Shown here: piece after piece, positions 35,931 through 43,788 of the stretch
Layout: every line of letters starts with the position of its first letter
Position numbering within the stretch: the stretch's first letter is position 1
Source: Chloroflexota bacterium
GTDB lineage: Bacteria > Chloroflexota > UBA6077 > CF-72
Assembly: GCA_019239775.1 (NCBI GenBank)
Contig: JAFAZN010000002.1
Span: forward strand, 1-61,051
Direction of reading: 5' to 3'
DNA length: 61,051 bases
The notes under the pieces: model-generated
Database searches by the model: none
What the model was told of the DNA's origin: nothing
The model's input: the letters and a program-made list of their open reading frames with translations, nothing else
Position numbers and translations under genes: made by a program

Positions 35931-36502
35931 GACGACGGACGTGTCTCCGAACGTTATTGTTCGTACCCACGCTCGTGGTGGCCGGCTGCCGCCATGCGTC
36001 GTTACCGTTCGGCTCGGCACATCCACCGGAGGGCCTGACGCTGACGGACCTTCACACGATGTCGGACCTCCAGACAGTGTTCAACCAGGATGCCGGCAAG
36101 CCGCGCTTGATCCTTCTGGTCTCGCCTACTTGACCGGTCTGTCGTGAAGGGGCCAGTTGGGTCCAGAACAATATTCTGAGCCAGAATGCTGATCCAAACC
36201 TGCGTGTGTACGTGGTGTGGTTCAACATGCTCTTCGGCGATAGTCGCGACCGGTGGGATGGCGATGGTCTCAGCGATCCACGTGTACGTCACTTCTGGGA
36301 TGAGCAGAAAGTCGTCGGCAACTGGTACAGCGCCAATGTCACTGAAAGCAAGGGTACGACCTGGGACTTCTACGCCCTGTACGACCCTGCCGCCACCTGG
36401 ACCTCGTCCCCGCCAAAAGCCGTGGACCAGGACGGGACCATCATCGGCCACCACGACGAGCTGAAGGCCGCGATTACGCCGCTCCTCCGCCCAACCGGCT
36501 AA
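35927..36502 (+). CDS. Thioredoxin-like lipoprotein with UxxC motif (selenoprotein)
   Basis: ATG 35927 overlaps the CcdA-like stop. A signal peptide with lipobox VVAGC anchors it outside the membrane. The frame reads LILLVSPT then TGA (36131-36133), then PVCREGASWVQNN and on without interruption to TAA at 36502. Reading TGA as selenocysteine gives 191 residues with U69-P-V-C72, a thioredoxin-type UxxC centre at the end of a beta strand, exactly where thioredoxins carry CxxC. Downstream VYVVWFNML and TTWDFYALYD fit the rest of the fold. A SECIS-like hairpin follows. Reading TGA as a stop would leave a 68-residue fragment without the active site. Confidence 0.87.
36134..36164 (+). promoter_or_regulatory. 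Putative bacterial SECIS hairpin after UGA at 36131-36133
   Basis: GGGCC (36150-36154) pairs with GGTCC (36160-36164), five pairs with one G-U, around the loop AGUUG. The loop starts 21 nt after the UGA and has G at its second position, as expected for a SelB-binding element. Confidence 0.7.
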
Positions 36503-36744
36503 CAACCTGGCTCGTCGTTGGGGCCGAACGGGTGTCGCAGGAACTCGGAGAAGGTTTCGCTCGTCTGCCAGGTGAGGCTTTCCAGGGACAGTGGATCCAG
36601 CCGAATTGCCCGCCCGAGCCGTGGGGAGCTGATCTCGAGGCGGACGCCGTTCCGCGTAAAGACCCGCCGCACGCGCACGGTTGCGAATTCGTTCGTCAGC
36701 TCGAACTCACGATCGGCGTGCTCGTCGGATTCGAGAGACGTCAT
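36499..36744 (-). CDS. Small hypothetical protein of the dioxygenase operon
   Basis: An 81-residue soluble protein whose ATG (36744) overlaps the beta-subunit stop. The sequence (VRVRRVFTRNGVRLEISSPRLG) suggests beta strands; no metal-binding or redox motif is present, so it is not a ferredoxin. It may be a structural or assembly partner of the dioxygenase. Its stop overlaps the selenoprotein stop by 4 bp. Confidence 0.65.
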   Translation of the reverse strand: MTSLESDEHADREFELTNEFATVRVRRVFTRNGVRLEISSPRLGRAIRLDPLSLESLTWQTSETFSEFLRHPFGPNDEPGC

Positions 36745-37253
36745 AGCATCAGCGCCAGATTGCGCAGCGGCAGGGTGGCCTGGTCCAGGATCACCTCACG
36801 TCGTGACAGTCGCAGCCCATCGCTGGTGCGTCGAAGTACGTCGTGCCGTTCCGCCGAGATCAATTCGGGCCGTGGGTCGTCACCGCGACTGCGGTACAGC
36901 AGCAGGTTGCTCTGCACCGCCACGTCGGGTTTTTCCAGCGAACGTGGGCGCACGTTGGTTACGAACCGGCGCGTGCGCGACGGCGGATCCTCTGCCCACG
37001 CGAATTCGGTTTTGAGTCGCTCAACGCGCATCCGCAACGTCCCCAGGTCATCTTGAAAATGCGGTGCACCGAGATGCACATCGGGGCCGCCACCACGTTC
37101 GCGCGTCACCCGCACTGGCACCACGTACCGAATATCTTCTGTCAGCAAAGACAGCCATTGATCGAACTGGCCGGCGTCCAGGAGTTGGGCCTCGTTGTCC
37201 AGCCAGCTGACCGACTCGAACCACAGCGCCAGCGCTGCCTGATCAATCGGCAT
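36741..37253 (-). CDS. Aromatic ring-hydroxylating dioxygenase, small (beta) subunit
   Basis: The 170-residue protein has the cone-shaped SnoaL-like fold of ring-hydroxylating dioxygenase beta subunits (SVSWLDNEAQLLDAGQFDQW, YVVPVRVTRERG, VTNVRPRS, RREVILDQATLPLRNLALML). It has no cofactor; it supports the catalytic alpha subunit in an alpha3beta3 assembly. ATG 37253 overlaps the alpha-subunit stop by 11 bp, showing coupled translation. Confidence 0.88.
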   Translation of the reverse strand: MPIDQAALALWFESVSWLDNEAQLLDAGQFDQWLSLLTEDIRYVVPVRVTRERGGGPDVHLGAPHFQDDLGTLRMRVERLKTEFAWAEDPPSRTRRFVTNVRPRSLEKPDVAVQSNLLLYRSRGDDPRPELISAERHDVLRRTSDGLRLSRREVILDQATLPLRNLALML

Positions 37254-38511
37254 TCGCCATGAGCTGCAGCCAGCGTCGGTAAAACTGGCGCGCATTGTTC
37301 TCCGAGTATTTGCTGGCGTACACCTCTCCAGGCCCGACGAACTCTACGGCCCGCTGCCGACCCAGTCCCTGCACGTAGTAAAACTCCAGCTCTCGCGCGG
37401 CGGGAGTGGCCGCGTTGCGCGTGATGTCGATCCACGTTTCGCTATCGTCCTGGTCAAAGATGCCGGAAGGGCCGAACGTCAGAACGTAATGTTGGGCGGA
37501 CCGCTCCTTCCAGTCCGCGGGTGCCGCCTTCTCCACCAGCCCCCACGACAGCACCTCCATGTGATTCGGGCCTTTCGGCAGCCAGACCTTCATGTTGGTG
37601 TGCGAGATCAGCTTGCCGCCTAATCGAGCTGATGAGATGAGAAATGACAGATTCGGAAAAATCGTGCAGTGCATGTTCTTGATCTGCCGCAGCACGTCAA
37701 ACTGTTCGCGGGACAAACGTCGTTCGAACTCCGCCAGCATACCCGGCTCGAAAACGTTCTCATCCGATGGAAGCCCCAGGCCTACACCATGACCGTTGCC
37801 GGCGTGTACGTGATAGCCGGACTCCGCAAAGCGGGCACTCGGAACCAGGCCAAGCCGCGAGATTGACGCATGCAGATGTCCCGTGTGATAGGCGTCCGAT
37901 GCGAAGTTCTCGGCGGGTATTTTCCAATTGCTGCGGATTTCCCAGCGGTGGGGTGGGCCCATCACTTCCATCTCCGCGCGACGCACGTAGAAATCGAGAT
38001 ACCAGCGGGCGTCTCCGAGATAGTCGTCAAGCGGACATGCAGTGTCGTCCCAGGTTGCGAAAATCAAGCCCGCGTACTCGGTGACGCGAGCCTGGCGGAG
38101 CTGAATGGTGTCGCGATCGAGCGTGTCGCCGTACGCCAGTTGCTGGTACGGCACCCCGGTCAGCTGGCCGTCGTTACGATAGGTCCAGCCGTGATAGGGA
38201 CAACGAAAGTGCGCGGCGTTGCCGAGATCCGATCGACAGATGCGCATGCCGCGGTGGCGGCACACGTTCAGGAATACGCGCACTGCGCCGTCTTCCGAGC
38301 GGACCACGATGATCGGATCGGTGCCCAGATAACGGGTAACGTAATCTCCCGGCTCTGGCACTTCGGAAGTGTGCCCGACGCATTGCCAGCATCGCGCGAA
38401 GATCGCCTGGAGCTCGCGCTCGTATACGTCCGGGTCGCTAAAGAGGTACGCCGGAAGTCGACCAGCTTCCAGGTCTACGTCGTGCCGTAGTCGGGTGAGC
38501 AGATGGGTCAT
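37243..38511 (-). CDS. Aromatic ring-hydroxylating dioxygenase, Rieske (alpha) subunit
   Basis: A 422-residue alpha subunit. The Rieske [2Fe-2S] ligands are in CRHRGMRIC and CPYHGWTY (about residues 85-110), and the mononuclear iron site in NFASDAYHTGHLHASI (about 200-215) with the bridging Asp. It adds two oxygen atoms to an aromatic ring. No ferredoxin or reductase gene is adjacent, so electrons come from elsewhere. The SDR upstream (4-bp overlap) could be the cis-diol dehydrogenase. Confidence 0.92.
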   Translation of the reverse strand: MTHLLTRLRHDVDLEAGRLPAYLFSDPDVYERELQAIFARCWQCVGHTSEVPEPGDYVTRYLGTDPIIVVRSEDGAVRVFLNVCRHRGMRICRSDLGNAAHFRCPYHGWTYRNDGQLTGVPYQQLAYGDTLDRDTIQLRQARVTEYAGLIFATWDDTACPLDDYLGDARWYLDFYVRRAEMEVMGPPHRWEIRSNWKIPAENFASDAYHTGHLHASISRLGLVPSARFAESGYHVHAGNGHGVGLGLPSDENVFEPGMLAEFERRLSREQFDVLRQIKNMHCTIFPNLSFLISSARLGGKLISHTNMKVWLPKGPNHMEVLSWGLVEKAAPADWKERSAQHYVLTFGPSGIFDQDDSETWIDITRNAATPAARELEFYYVQGLGRQRAVEFVGPGEVYASKYSENNARQFYRRWLQLMANAD

Positions 38512-39260
38512 GAGTAGGCGGTGAGCGTTTGTCCGCCGTCGACGAAAAGGGTAGCACCGGTGATGAATTCACTCGACTCTGAGGCCAGCAGCGCGACAAC
38601 ATTGGCGATATCGGTTGGCTGGCCTATGCGGCCGATCGGCACGGTGCCCTCGCGCTGGGCGCGGTACTCGGGATCGGCAAAGGCCTCACGCGTCATGTCG
38701 GTGAGGACCGGGCCTGGGCATACGACGTTGGCGGTGATGCCGTGGCCGGCCAGCTCGAAGGCCATCGTGCGCGTCAGCGAGAACACGCCGCCCTTAGTCG
38801 CGGCATAGTGTGCCGCGCGCGGCGTCGCCATCACCTGGCTGTTCGACGAGATATTGATAATGCGGCCGCGCACGCTCGCGCGGACCATCGCCCGAGCCGT
38901 GACCTGACACATCACGAACGTCCCGCGCAGATTGATGCGCATGACCTCGTCCCACTGTTCGTCCGTAATCTCGAGAAACGGAGCCCGACTGATCACCGCG
39001 GCTGCATTTACCAGGACTGTCGGTGGCCCGAGCTCAGCCTCGATATGGGCGACGGCCACCTCGACCGCGTCACGGCTGGCCACATCTACCAGGTGAAACG
39101 CGATCGTGCGGCCCGCCCGCAACGCCTCGGCCTCGGCGGAATCGCGCCGATCCAGCGCGACAACGCTGCAACCGTCGTCAGCAAGCCGCGCGGCAATCTC
39201 GCGACCCATCCCGCCCGAGCCGCCAGTTACGATCGCGACCCGCGCGCTCGCTCGCATCAT
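38508..39260 (-). CDS. Short-chain dehydrogenase/reductase, likely cis-diol dehydrogenase
   Basis: The 250-residue classical SDR has VAIVTGGSGGMGREIA for NAD(P), NAAAVISRAPF, a catalytic Ser in NISSNSQ, YAATKGG (Tyr-x3-Lys) and the late VCPGPVLTDM and FVDGGQTLTAYS. Placed first in the dioxygenase operon, it probably rearomatises the dihydrodiol product (inference). The divergent cupin gene begins only 15 bp away. Confidence 0.9.
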   Translation of the reverse strand: MMRASARVAIVTGGSGGMGREIAARLADDGCSVVALDRRDSAEAEALRAGRTIAFHLVDVASRDAVEVAVAHIEAELGPPTVLVNAAAVISRAPFLEITDEQWDEVMRINLRGTFVMCQVTARAMVRASVRGRIINISSNSQVMATPRAAHYAATKGGVFSLTRTMAFELAGHGITANVVCPGPVLTDMTREAFADPEYRAQREGTVPIGRIGQPTDIANVVALLASESSEFITGATLFVDGGQTLTAYS

Positions 39261-39275
39261 GCTTCTATTGTGTAC

Positions 39276-40187
39276 ATGAGCCTCGCGCAGCGATTGGCCG
39301 GCCACCTCGGCCTTCACCACCAGAAGCTCTGGGATTGGGACGCTTTCCCCGCCAGCCGCGGCTACCCCGAGCTCTCGCGCGCACAGATGCGGTACATCGG
39401 TGCCGGCGGCTCGCCAAAGACGGGCGACCCCTCAACGCTGGCGCCGAGCTGCTTCACCTGTAGCCTGATCTATCTCGATCCCGAACGCTACGCCGCGGTC
39501 CACGCGCACGAGATCGAGGAAATCTTCTTCGTGCACGAAGGCCGGCTCACGGTCAGCTGGCAGCGGCCGAACGACGAGTTTGTCGACGTCATGCTCGGCC
39601 CCGGCGACCTGTTGCTCAATCCGTCCGACGTGCCTCACGGCTTCCGCAACGATGGGCCGCAGCCGGTGGTGGCCCAGTTCATGGTCGGCCACCCAAGGCC
39701 ACTGAACCCGGCGTACAAGTATCACCCCAACAAAGGTGATCCTGGCCCGACGTTCAACCAGCCGCTGCTGCCCCCAGACGATGAACGTTCGCGATGGATC
39801 CGGCAGTACGTGGTTCGAGGAACGGACGTCGCAACGGCCTGGGTCGACGCTGGCTTTGCGCATCAGCCCTACGTGCTGCCGAAAGCGCAAGGCGGCATCG
39901 TGGAGCCGGGGCATTACAGCCTCGAGATGGTGTCCTTGCTGCAGTCCGCGGCAACGCCGTGGTACCGCTTCGACTTCGAGACGGCGTTCATGGTCTGGGA
40001 CGGCGTGCTCAGCGTGGAATGGGCCGATGACGGTGATGAACAGGCAACGGCACGATTGGCCAGGCGGGACCTGGTGCAGGTGCCGGCCGGTCAGAAATTC
40101 CGCTTGCGCAACGACGCCGCGACTGTCGTTCGCGCCGCCGCTATGATCGGGAACCCATTGCCGCCTGCCGACCTGTGGCGGTCGTAA
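39276..40187 (+). CDS. Two-domain cupin protein
   Basis: A 303-residue bicupin. The first cupin has the metal set in HAHEIEEIFFVHEGRL and GDLLLNPSDVPHGF (two His, Glu, His). The second domain (VEPGHYSLEMV; VWDGVLSVEW) lacks a full set. Cupins of this layout include ring-cleaving dioxygenases and isomerases; next to a ring-hydroxylating system this may act on the same pathway. TATTGT (39266-39271) is only 4 nt from ATG 39276. Confidence 0.8.
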   Translation: MSLAQRLAGHLGLHHQKLWDWDAFPASRGYPELSRAQMRYIGAGGSPKTGDPSTLAPSCFTCSLIYLDPERYAAVHAHEIEEIFFVHEGRLTVSWQRPNDEFVDVMLGPGDLLLNPSDVPHGFRNDGPQPVVAQFMVGHPRPLNPAYKYHPNKGDPGPTFNQPLLPPDDERSRWIRQYVVRGTDVATAWVDAGFAHQPYVLPKAQGGIVEPGHYSLEMVSLLQSAATPWYRFDFETAFMVWDGVLSVEWADDGDEQATARLARRDLVQVPAGQKFRLRNDAATVVRAAAMIGNPLPPADLWRS

Positions 40188-40974
40188 GAAACGCGCGCAC
40201 CGCCTCGTTGTACGCCCGCGGCGCCTGTTGATTGCTGGCATGTCCAGCGTCCCTTAGAGTGACGAGCTTCGCACCGGGTATCGCCGCGGCGAGCGCTTCT
40301 GCCGTTCGCAGCGGGATGACCGTGTCACGTTGGCCATGCAGCACCAGTGTTGGCACGTCAATACGCGCGAGCTGCCCCCGCAAATCGGTCGCGCCCATCG
40401 CGAGCGCGGCAGCCGTGTAGCCAGGTGCGCGAATCTGCGCCATGATCTCAATCAACTGAGCCACCAGTTCGGCCGGTGCATCAGACGTCGCGAGATTTGG
40501 TGCGCGCCGTTCGGCAAGGCCGCGCGGCCCGAACTGCTCCAGCTCACTGAGGCGCTGGCGCGTACGCTCCGCGGCATCTGGCATAGAGCCCGTTCCAGCG
40601 TTGGTATCCGCCAGGATCAAACTTCGCACGCGCCGCGCGTGGCGGTGATGCAGCATTTGCGCAATCACGCCGCCGAACGAATGGCCAAGCACGTGCGCGC
40701 TTTGCCATCCAAGCACATCCAACAACGCCGCCGCGGCATCCGCAAACTCCGCCATGGAGTAATTGGCCGGTGGATCGCTCGAGGCACCATAGCCCGGCGC
40801 GTCCCACGCCACCACGTCAAAACTCTGCCCGAGGTCGGCCAATTGCTTGGCGAAGGAATGACTGTTGGAACCAATTCCGTGGAGCAGCAGCAGTTTCTCA
40901 GTGTTGCTTTCGCCCGCACGTTGATACGCGAGCCCGAATTGTGCGTGCGTTGTGCTTAGGATGCTAGCGGGCAC
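40141..40974 (-). CDS. Alpha/beta hydrolase
   Basis: A 277-residue hydrolase with LLLLHGIGSNSHSF, AWDAPGYGASS, nucleophile GHSFGG near residue 98, Asp in HGQRDTVIP and His in LRDAGHASNQQ, a complete triad. This group includes C-C bond hydrolases acting on ring-cleavage products, fitting the nearby dioxygenase and cupin. GTG 40974 avoids overlap with the divergent gene; ATG 41025 is an alternative. Its 3' end overlaps the convergent cupin gene by 47 bp. Confidence 0.87.
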   Translation of the reverse strand: MPASILSTTHAQFGLAYQRAGESNTEKLLLLHGIGSNSHSFAKQLADLGQSFDVVAWDAPGYGASSDPPANYSMAEFADAAAALLDVLGWQSAHVLGHSFGGVIAQMLHHRHARRVRSLILADTNAGTGSMPDAAERTRQRLSELEQFGPRGLAERRAPNLATSDAPAELVAQLIEIMAQIRAPGYTAAALAMGATDLRGQLARIDVPTLVLHGQRDTVIPLRTAEALAAAIPGAKLVTLRDAGHASNQQAPRAYNEAVRAFLTTATGRQAAMGSRS

Positions 40975-40999
40975 GCCGCCATGGTAGTAGCGTTGAAAC

Positions 41000-41395
41000 G
41001 TGACGTATACGCCGGACCCGCGCATCGACGCCTATATCGCAGGGCTGCCGGAGTGGCAGCAGAGCATCTGCCGCGAGGTGCGCGAGCTGGTCCATGGCGT
41101 TGACCCCGCGGTTGGCGAAACCATCAAGCGCAGCAAGTATCCCTACTTTGTGATGGACGGCAACATTTGCGCGCTCATGGGCACCAAGGATCACGTCAAC
41201 ATCTTTCTGTACGACGGCGCAATCGTGCCGGATCCAGAGGGCATCATCACCGCGGGGCACGACAACAAGACCGCGCGCACCGTCGCCGTGCGGCAGGGCG
41301 AGCCTATCAATCGCCGCGCCCTGGGCGCGATGTTCAAGCAGATCATCGCCAACAACCGCGCCGGCGGGTGGCGCAAACTCAAGCGCGACCCGTAA
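41000..41395 (+). CDS. DUF1801-type small protein
   Basis: The 131-residue protein from GTG 41000 has the pattern YIAGLPEWQQSICREVRELV and ETIKRSKYPYFVM, characteristic of the DUF1801/YdhG-like fold. The biochemical role is unknown. It is divergent from the hydrolase across 25 bp. Confidence 0.8.
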   Translation: MTYTPDPRIDAYIAGLPEWQQSICREVRELVHGVDPAVGETIKRSKYPYFVMDGNICALMGTKDHVNIFLYDGAIVPDPEGIITAGHDNKTARTVAVRQGEPINRRALGAMFKQIIANNRAGGWRKLKRDP

Positions 41396-41462
41396 GTCTG
41401 GCCACCCACGGAGTGTTAACCCTACCGAGGTGGGTCCCACGAAGGGAGTGGGTTGAAACGTT

Positions 41463-42959
41463 GTGCGCCTCTGGAGCGTGAACCTAGTGATGCGGAACGT
41501 GCGCTTTCTCGCTGTTGCGGCCGTCATGTTGGCCACCGCCTGTGGCCCCTCGCCTCTATTGCTGACCTCGTTCGGCCAGGCCGCGGCCGTCCCCGACGAC
41601 ATCCACAAGATCCAGCACGTCATCATCATTCAGCAGGAAAACCGTTCGTTCGATAGCTATTTCGGCACGTTCCCAGGCGCCGACGGCATTCCCATGCAAA
41701 ACGGTCAGCCCAGCGTTTGCGTCACCGATCCGCAAACAGGTGCCTGCGTCGCGCCGTTCGAGGACCACAGTGACGTCAACGGCGGTGGCCCGCACTCCGC
41801 TAACAACGCCACCGCGGATATCAACGCTGGCAAGATGGACGGCTTCATCGGCCAGGCAGAGGCCGGTCGTCGAGGCTGCCTCGATCCAACCAACCCCGCC
41901 TGCACGAACTCAAACTCCCCCGACGTGATGGGCTACCACACCCAGAGCGATATCCCCAACTACTGGACGTATGCCCAGGATTTCGTGCTGCAGGATCGCA
42001 TGTTCGAGCCGAACGCCTCGTGGAGTTTGCCGGAGCACCTGTTTCTCGTATCAGAATGGTCGGCGCATTGCACCGAGCGCGAGAATCCCGCGAGCTGTGT
42101 GAATGACCTGCAGGAGGCCGGTCGCACCAGCCGGCCGCCGGCGGCTCCTCCGGTGTACGGCGGCGCAACCGCGCAGCAGCCGGACTACGCCTGGACCGAC
42201 CTGACGTACCTGCTTCACAAGTCCAACATCAGCTGGGGCTACTACATCGTGACGGGCACCGAACCGGACTGCGAAGATGACGCCGCGATGTCCTGCGGTC
42301 CGGTTCGCCAATCCGCCAGCACACCTGGTATCTGGAATCCGCTTCCGTTTTTCGATACGGTGCGCGCTGATAACCAGCTGGCAAACATCCAGTCAGTGGA
42401 GAATTTCTACACCGCGGCGTCGAATGGAACGCTGCCGGCGGTCTCCTGGGTCGTGCCATCCGGTGCGGTCAGCGAGCACCCGCCCGCGGCCGTTAGTTTC
42501 GGCCAGAGCTACGTCACCAGCCTGATCAACGCGGTCATGCAGAGCCCGGACTGGCAATCGTCAGTGATCTTCCTGTGCTGGGACGACTGGGGCGGTTTCT
42601 ACGACCACGTTGTTCCGCCGCGCGTGGATCAGAACGGATACGGCCTGCGCGTGCCTGGCCTCACCATCAGTCCATACGCCAAGCATGGCGCTATTGATCA
42701 CCAGACGCTGAGCTTCGACGCGTACGACAAGTTCATCGAGGACGACTTCCTCGGCGGCCAGCGCATCGACCCCGCGAGCGATGGTCGACCTGATCCACGG
42801 CCCGACGTTCGTGAGAACGCCTCAATCCTGGGCGACCTGCGCGACGACTTCGACTTCAGCCAGTCACCCCGCGCCCCCGAGGTGCTGCCGGTTGAGCCCG
42901 CAACCAGCCTCACGGGAACGCCCGCGAAGCGTACTATCGCAGACGATGCCGGCGACTGA
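41463..42959 (+). CDS. Exported phosphoesterase (phospholipase C / acid phosphatase family)
   Basis: The 498-residue protein has a lipoprotein-type signal (AAVMLATAC) and the phosphoesterase motif QENRSFDSYFGTFPGADG, later LFLVSEWSAHC and a metal-site segment WDDWGGFYDHVVPP. The family hydrolyses phospholipids or phosphate monoesters outside the cell. GTG 41463 or ATG 41490 both place the signal correctly. A small hairpin CCCAC/GTGGG precedes it (about 41436-41452). Confidence 0.88.
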   Translation: MRLWSVNLVMRNVRFLAVAAVMLATACGPSPLLLTSFGQAAAVPDDIHKIQHVIIIQQENRSFDSYFGTFPGADGIPMQNGQPSVCVTDPQTGACVAPFEDHSDVNGGGPHSANNATADINAGKMDGFIGQAEAGRRGCLDPTNPACTNSNSPDVMGYHTQSDIPNYWTYAQDFVLQDRMFEPNASWSLPEHLFLVSEWSAHCTERENPASCVNDLQEAGRTSRPPAAPPVYGGATAQQPDYAWTDLTYLLHKSNISWGYYIVTGTEPDCEDDAAMSCGPVRQSASTPGIWNPLPFFDTVRADNQLANIQSVENFYTAASNGTLPAVSWVVPSGAVSEHPPAAVSFGQSYVTSLINAVMQSPDWQSSVIFLCWDDWGGFYDHVVPPRVDQNGYGLRVPGLTISPYAKHGAIDHQTLSFDAYDKFIEDDFLGGQRIDPASDGRPDPRPDVRENASILGDLRDDFDFSQSPRAPEVLPVEPATSLTGTPAKRTIADDAGD

Positions 42960-43788
42960 AATCAATGGGTGCAGCATTGCGTACGAACTCCTTGGCAACG
43001 GAATCCCACTTGTCCTGACACCTGGTTCGCGCAACCCGATGGTGGCGATCCGCCATATTGCCGAAGCACTTGCCACCAGGGGATTCCGCGTTTTGCTCTG
43101 GGACCGCGCCAACGTCGGCGAGTCGGATGTGCAATTCATCGGTGCGCGTGACCTGGACCTCTGGTCGGACCAACTTGTTGGTCTCATGCGGCGGCTCGAC
43201 TTTGGACCCGCGTACTTGAGCGCGCCATCGGCAGGATCTCGCGTCTCGTACGTGACGGCGCTGCATTATCCGGAGCTCGTGCGGGGCATGTACCTGTGGC
43301 TGGTCTCTGGAGGTCCAGTGGGCCAGCAGCTGGGCTGGAACTACTACGGCCAACATGCCGAGCAGGCGGAAGCGGGCGGCATGCAGGCGGTCATCGAGTC
43401 TGCGTATTGGGCGGAGCGGATTGCTGCTAATCCTGCCAACCGCGGCCGGCTCTTAGGGATGGATGCGCGCGAGTTCGCCAGTGTCATGCGGCGCTGGCAG
43501 AGTGGCATCCGCGTGGACGACCCGGTGTTCGGCGCAACGGAGGATGACCTGCGACGCATTTCGGTGCGAACCGGTATTCTCGTGCCGCCCGCGGTTGACA
43601 CCGGACATCCACGCGCCGCCTCGGAGCGGCTCGCCGAGTTGCTGCCCAACGCCGAGCTGGTCTATTCAGCGGAGTTCGAAGAGGAGTGGCCGCCGCTGCA
43701 GCAGCAGGCGCTGGCGAACTACGAGAAGCCGAAAACGCTGCCCAACCTCATTGCGGACTGGATTCAACGCACGGAACGCTCAGGCTGA
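42946..43788 (+). CDS. Alpha/beta hydrolase with altered nucleophile elbow
   Basis: A 280-residue alpha/beta hydrolase fold protein: LVLTPGSRNPM oxyanion region, LLWDRANVGESD, then LSAPSAGSRVSY where GxSxG is expected. The elbow therefore reads A-P-S-A-G. The late His is not clear (EFEEEWPPLQQQ), so activity may differ from standard hydrolases. ATG 42946 overlaps the phosphoesterase stop by 14 bp; the 3' end overlaps the convergent aminotransferase by 9 bp. Confidence 0.8.
   Translation: MPATEINGCSIAYELLGNGIPLVLTPGSRNPMVAIRHIAEALATRGFRVLLWDRANVGESDVQFIGARDLDLWSDQLVGLMRRLDFGPAYLSAPSAGSRVSYVTALHYPELVRGMYLWLVSGGPVGQQLGWNYYGQHAEQAEAGGMQAVIESAYWAERIAANPANRGRLLGMDAREFASVMRRWQSGIRVDDPVFGATEDDLRRISVRTGILVPPAVDTGHPRAASERLAELLPNAELVYSAEFEEEWPPLQQQALANYEKPKTLPNLIADWIQRTERSG

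Noticed and set aside
36131-36133. UGA as a true stop or sequencing error making a pseudogene
   Set aside because: The downstream frame stays open, completes the thioredoxin active site with Cys three residues on, and ends at a normal stop; the same pattern with similar hairpins occurs at two other UGAs.
36499-36744. Ferredoxin of the dioxygenase operon
   Set aside because: The only Cys is at the C-terminus; no Rieske or plant-type cluster motif is present.
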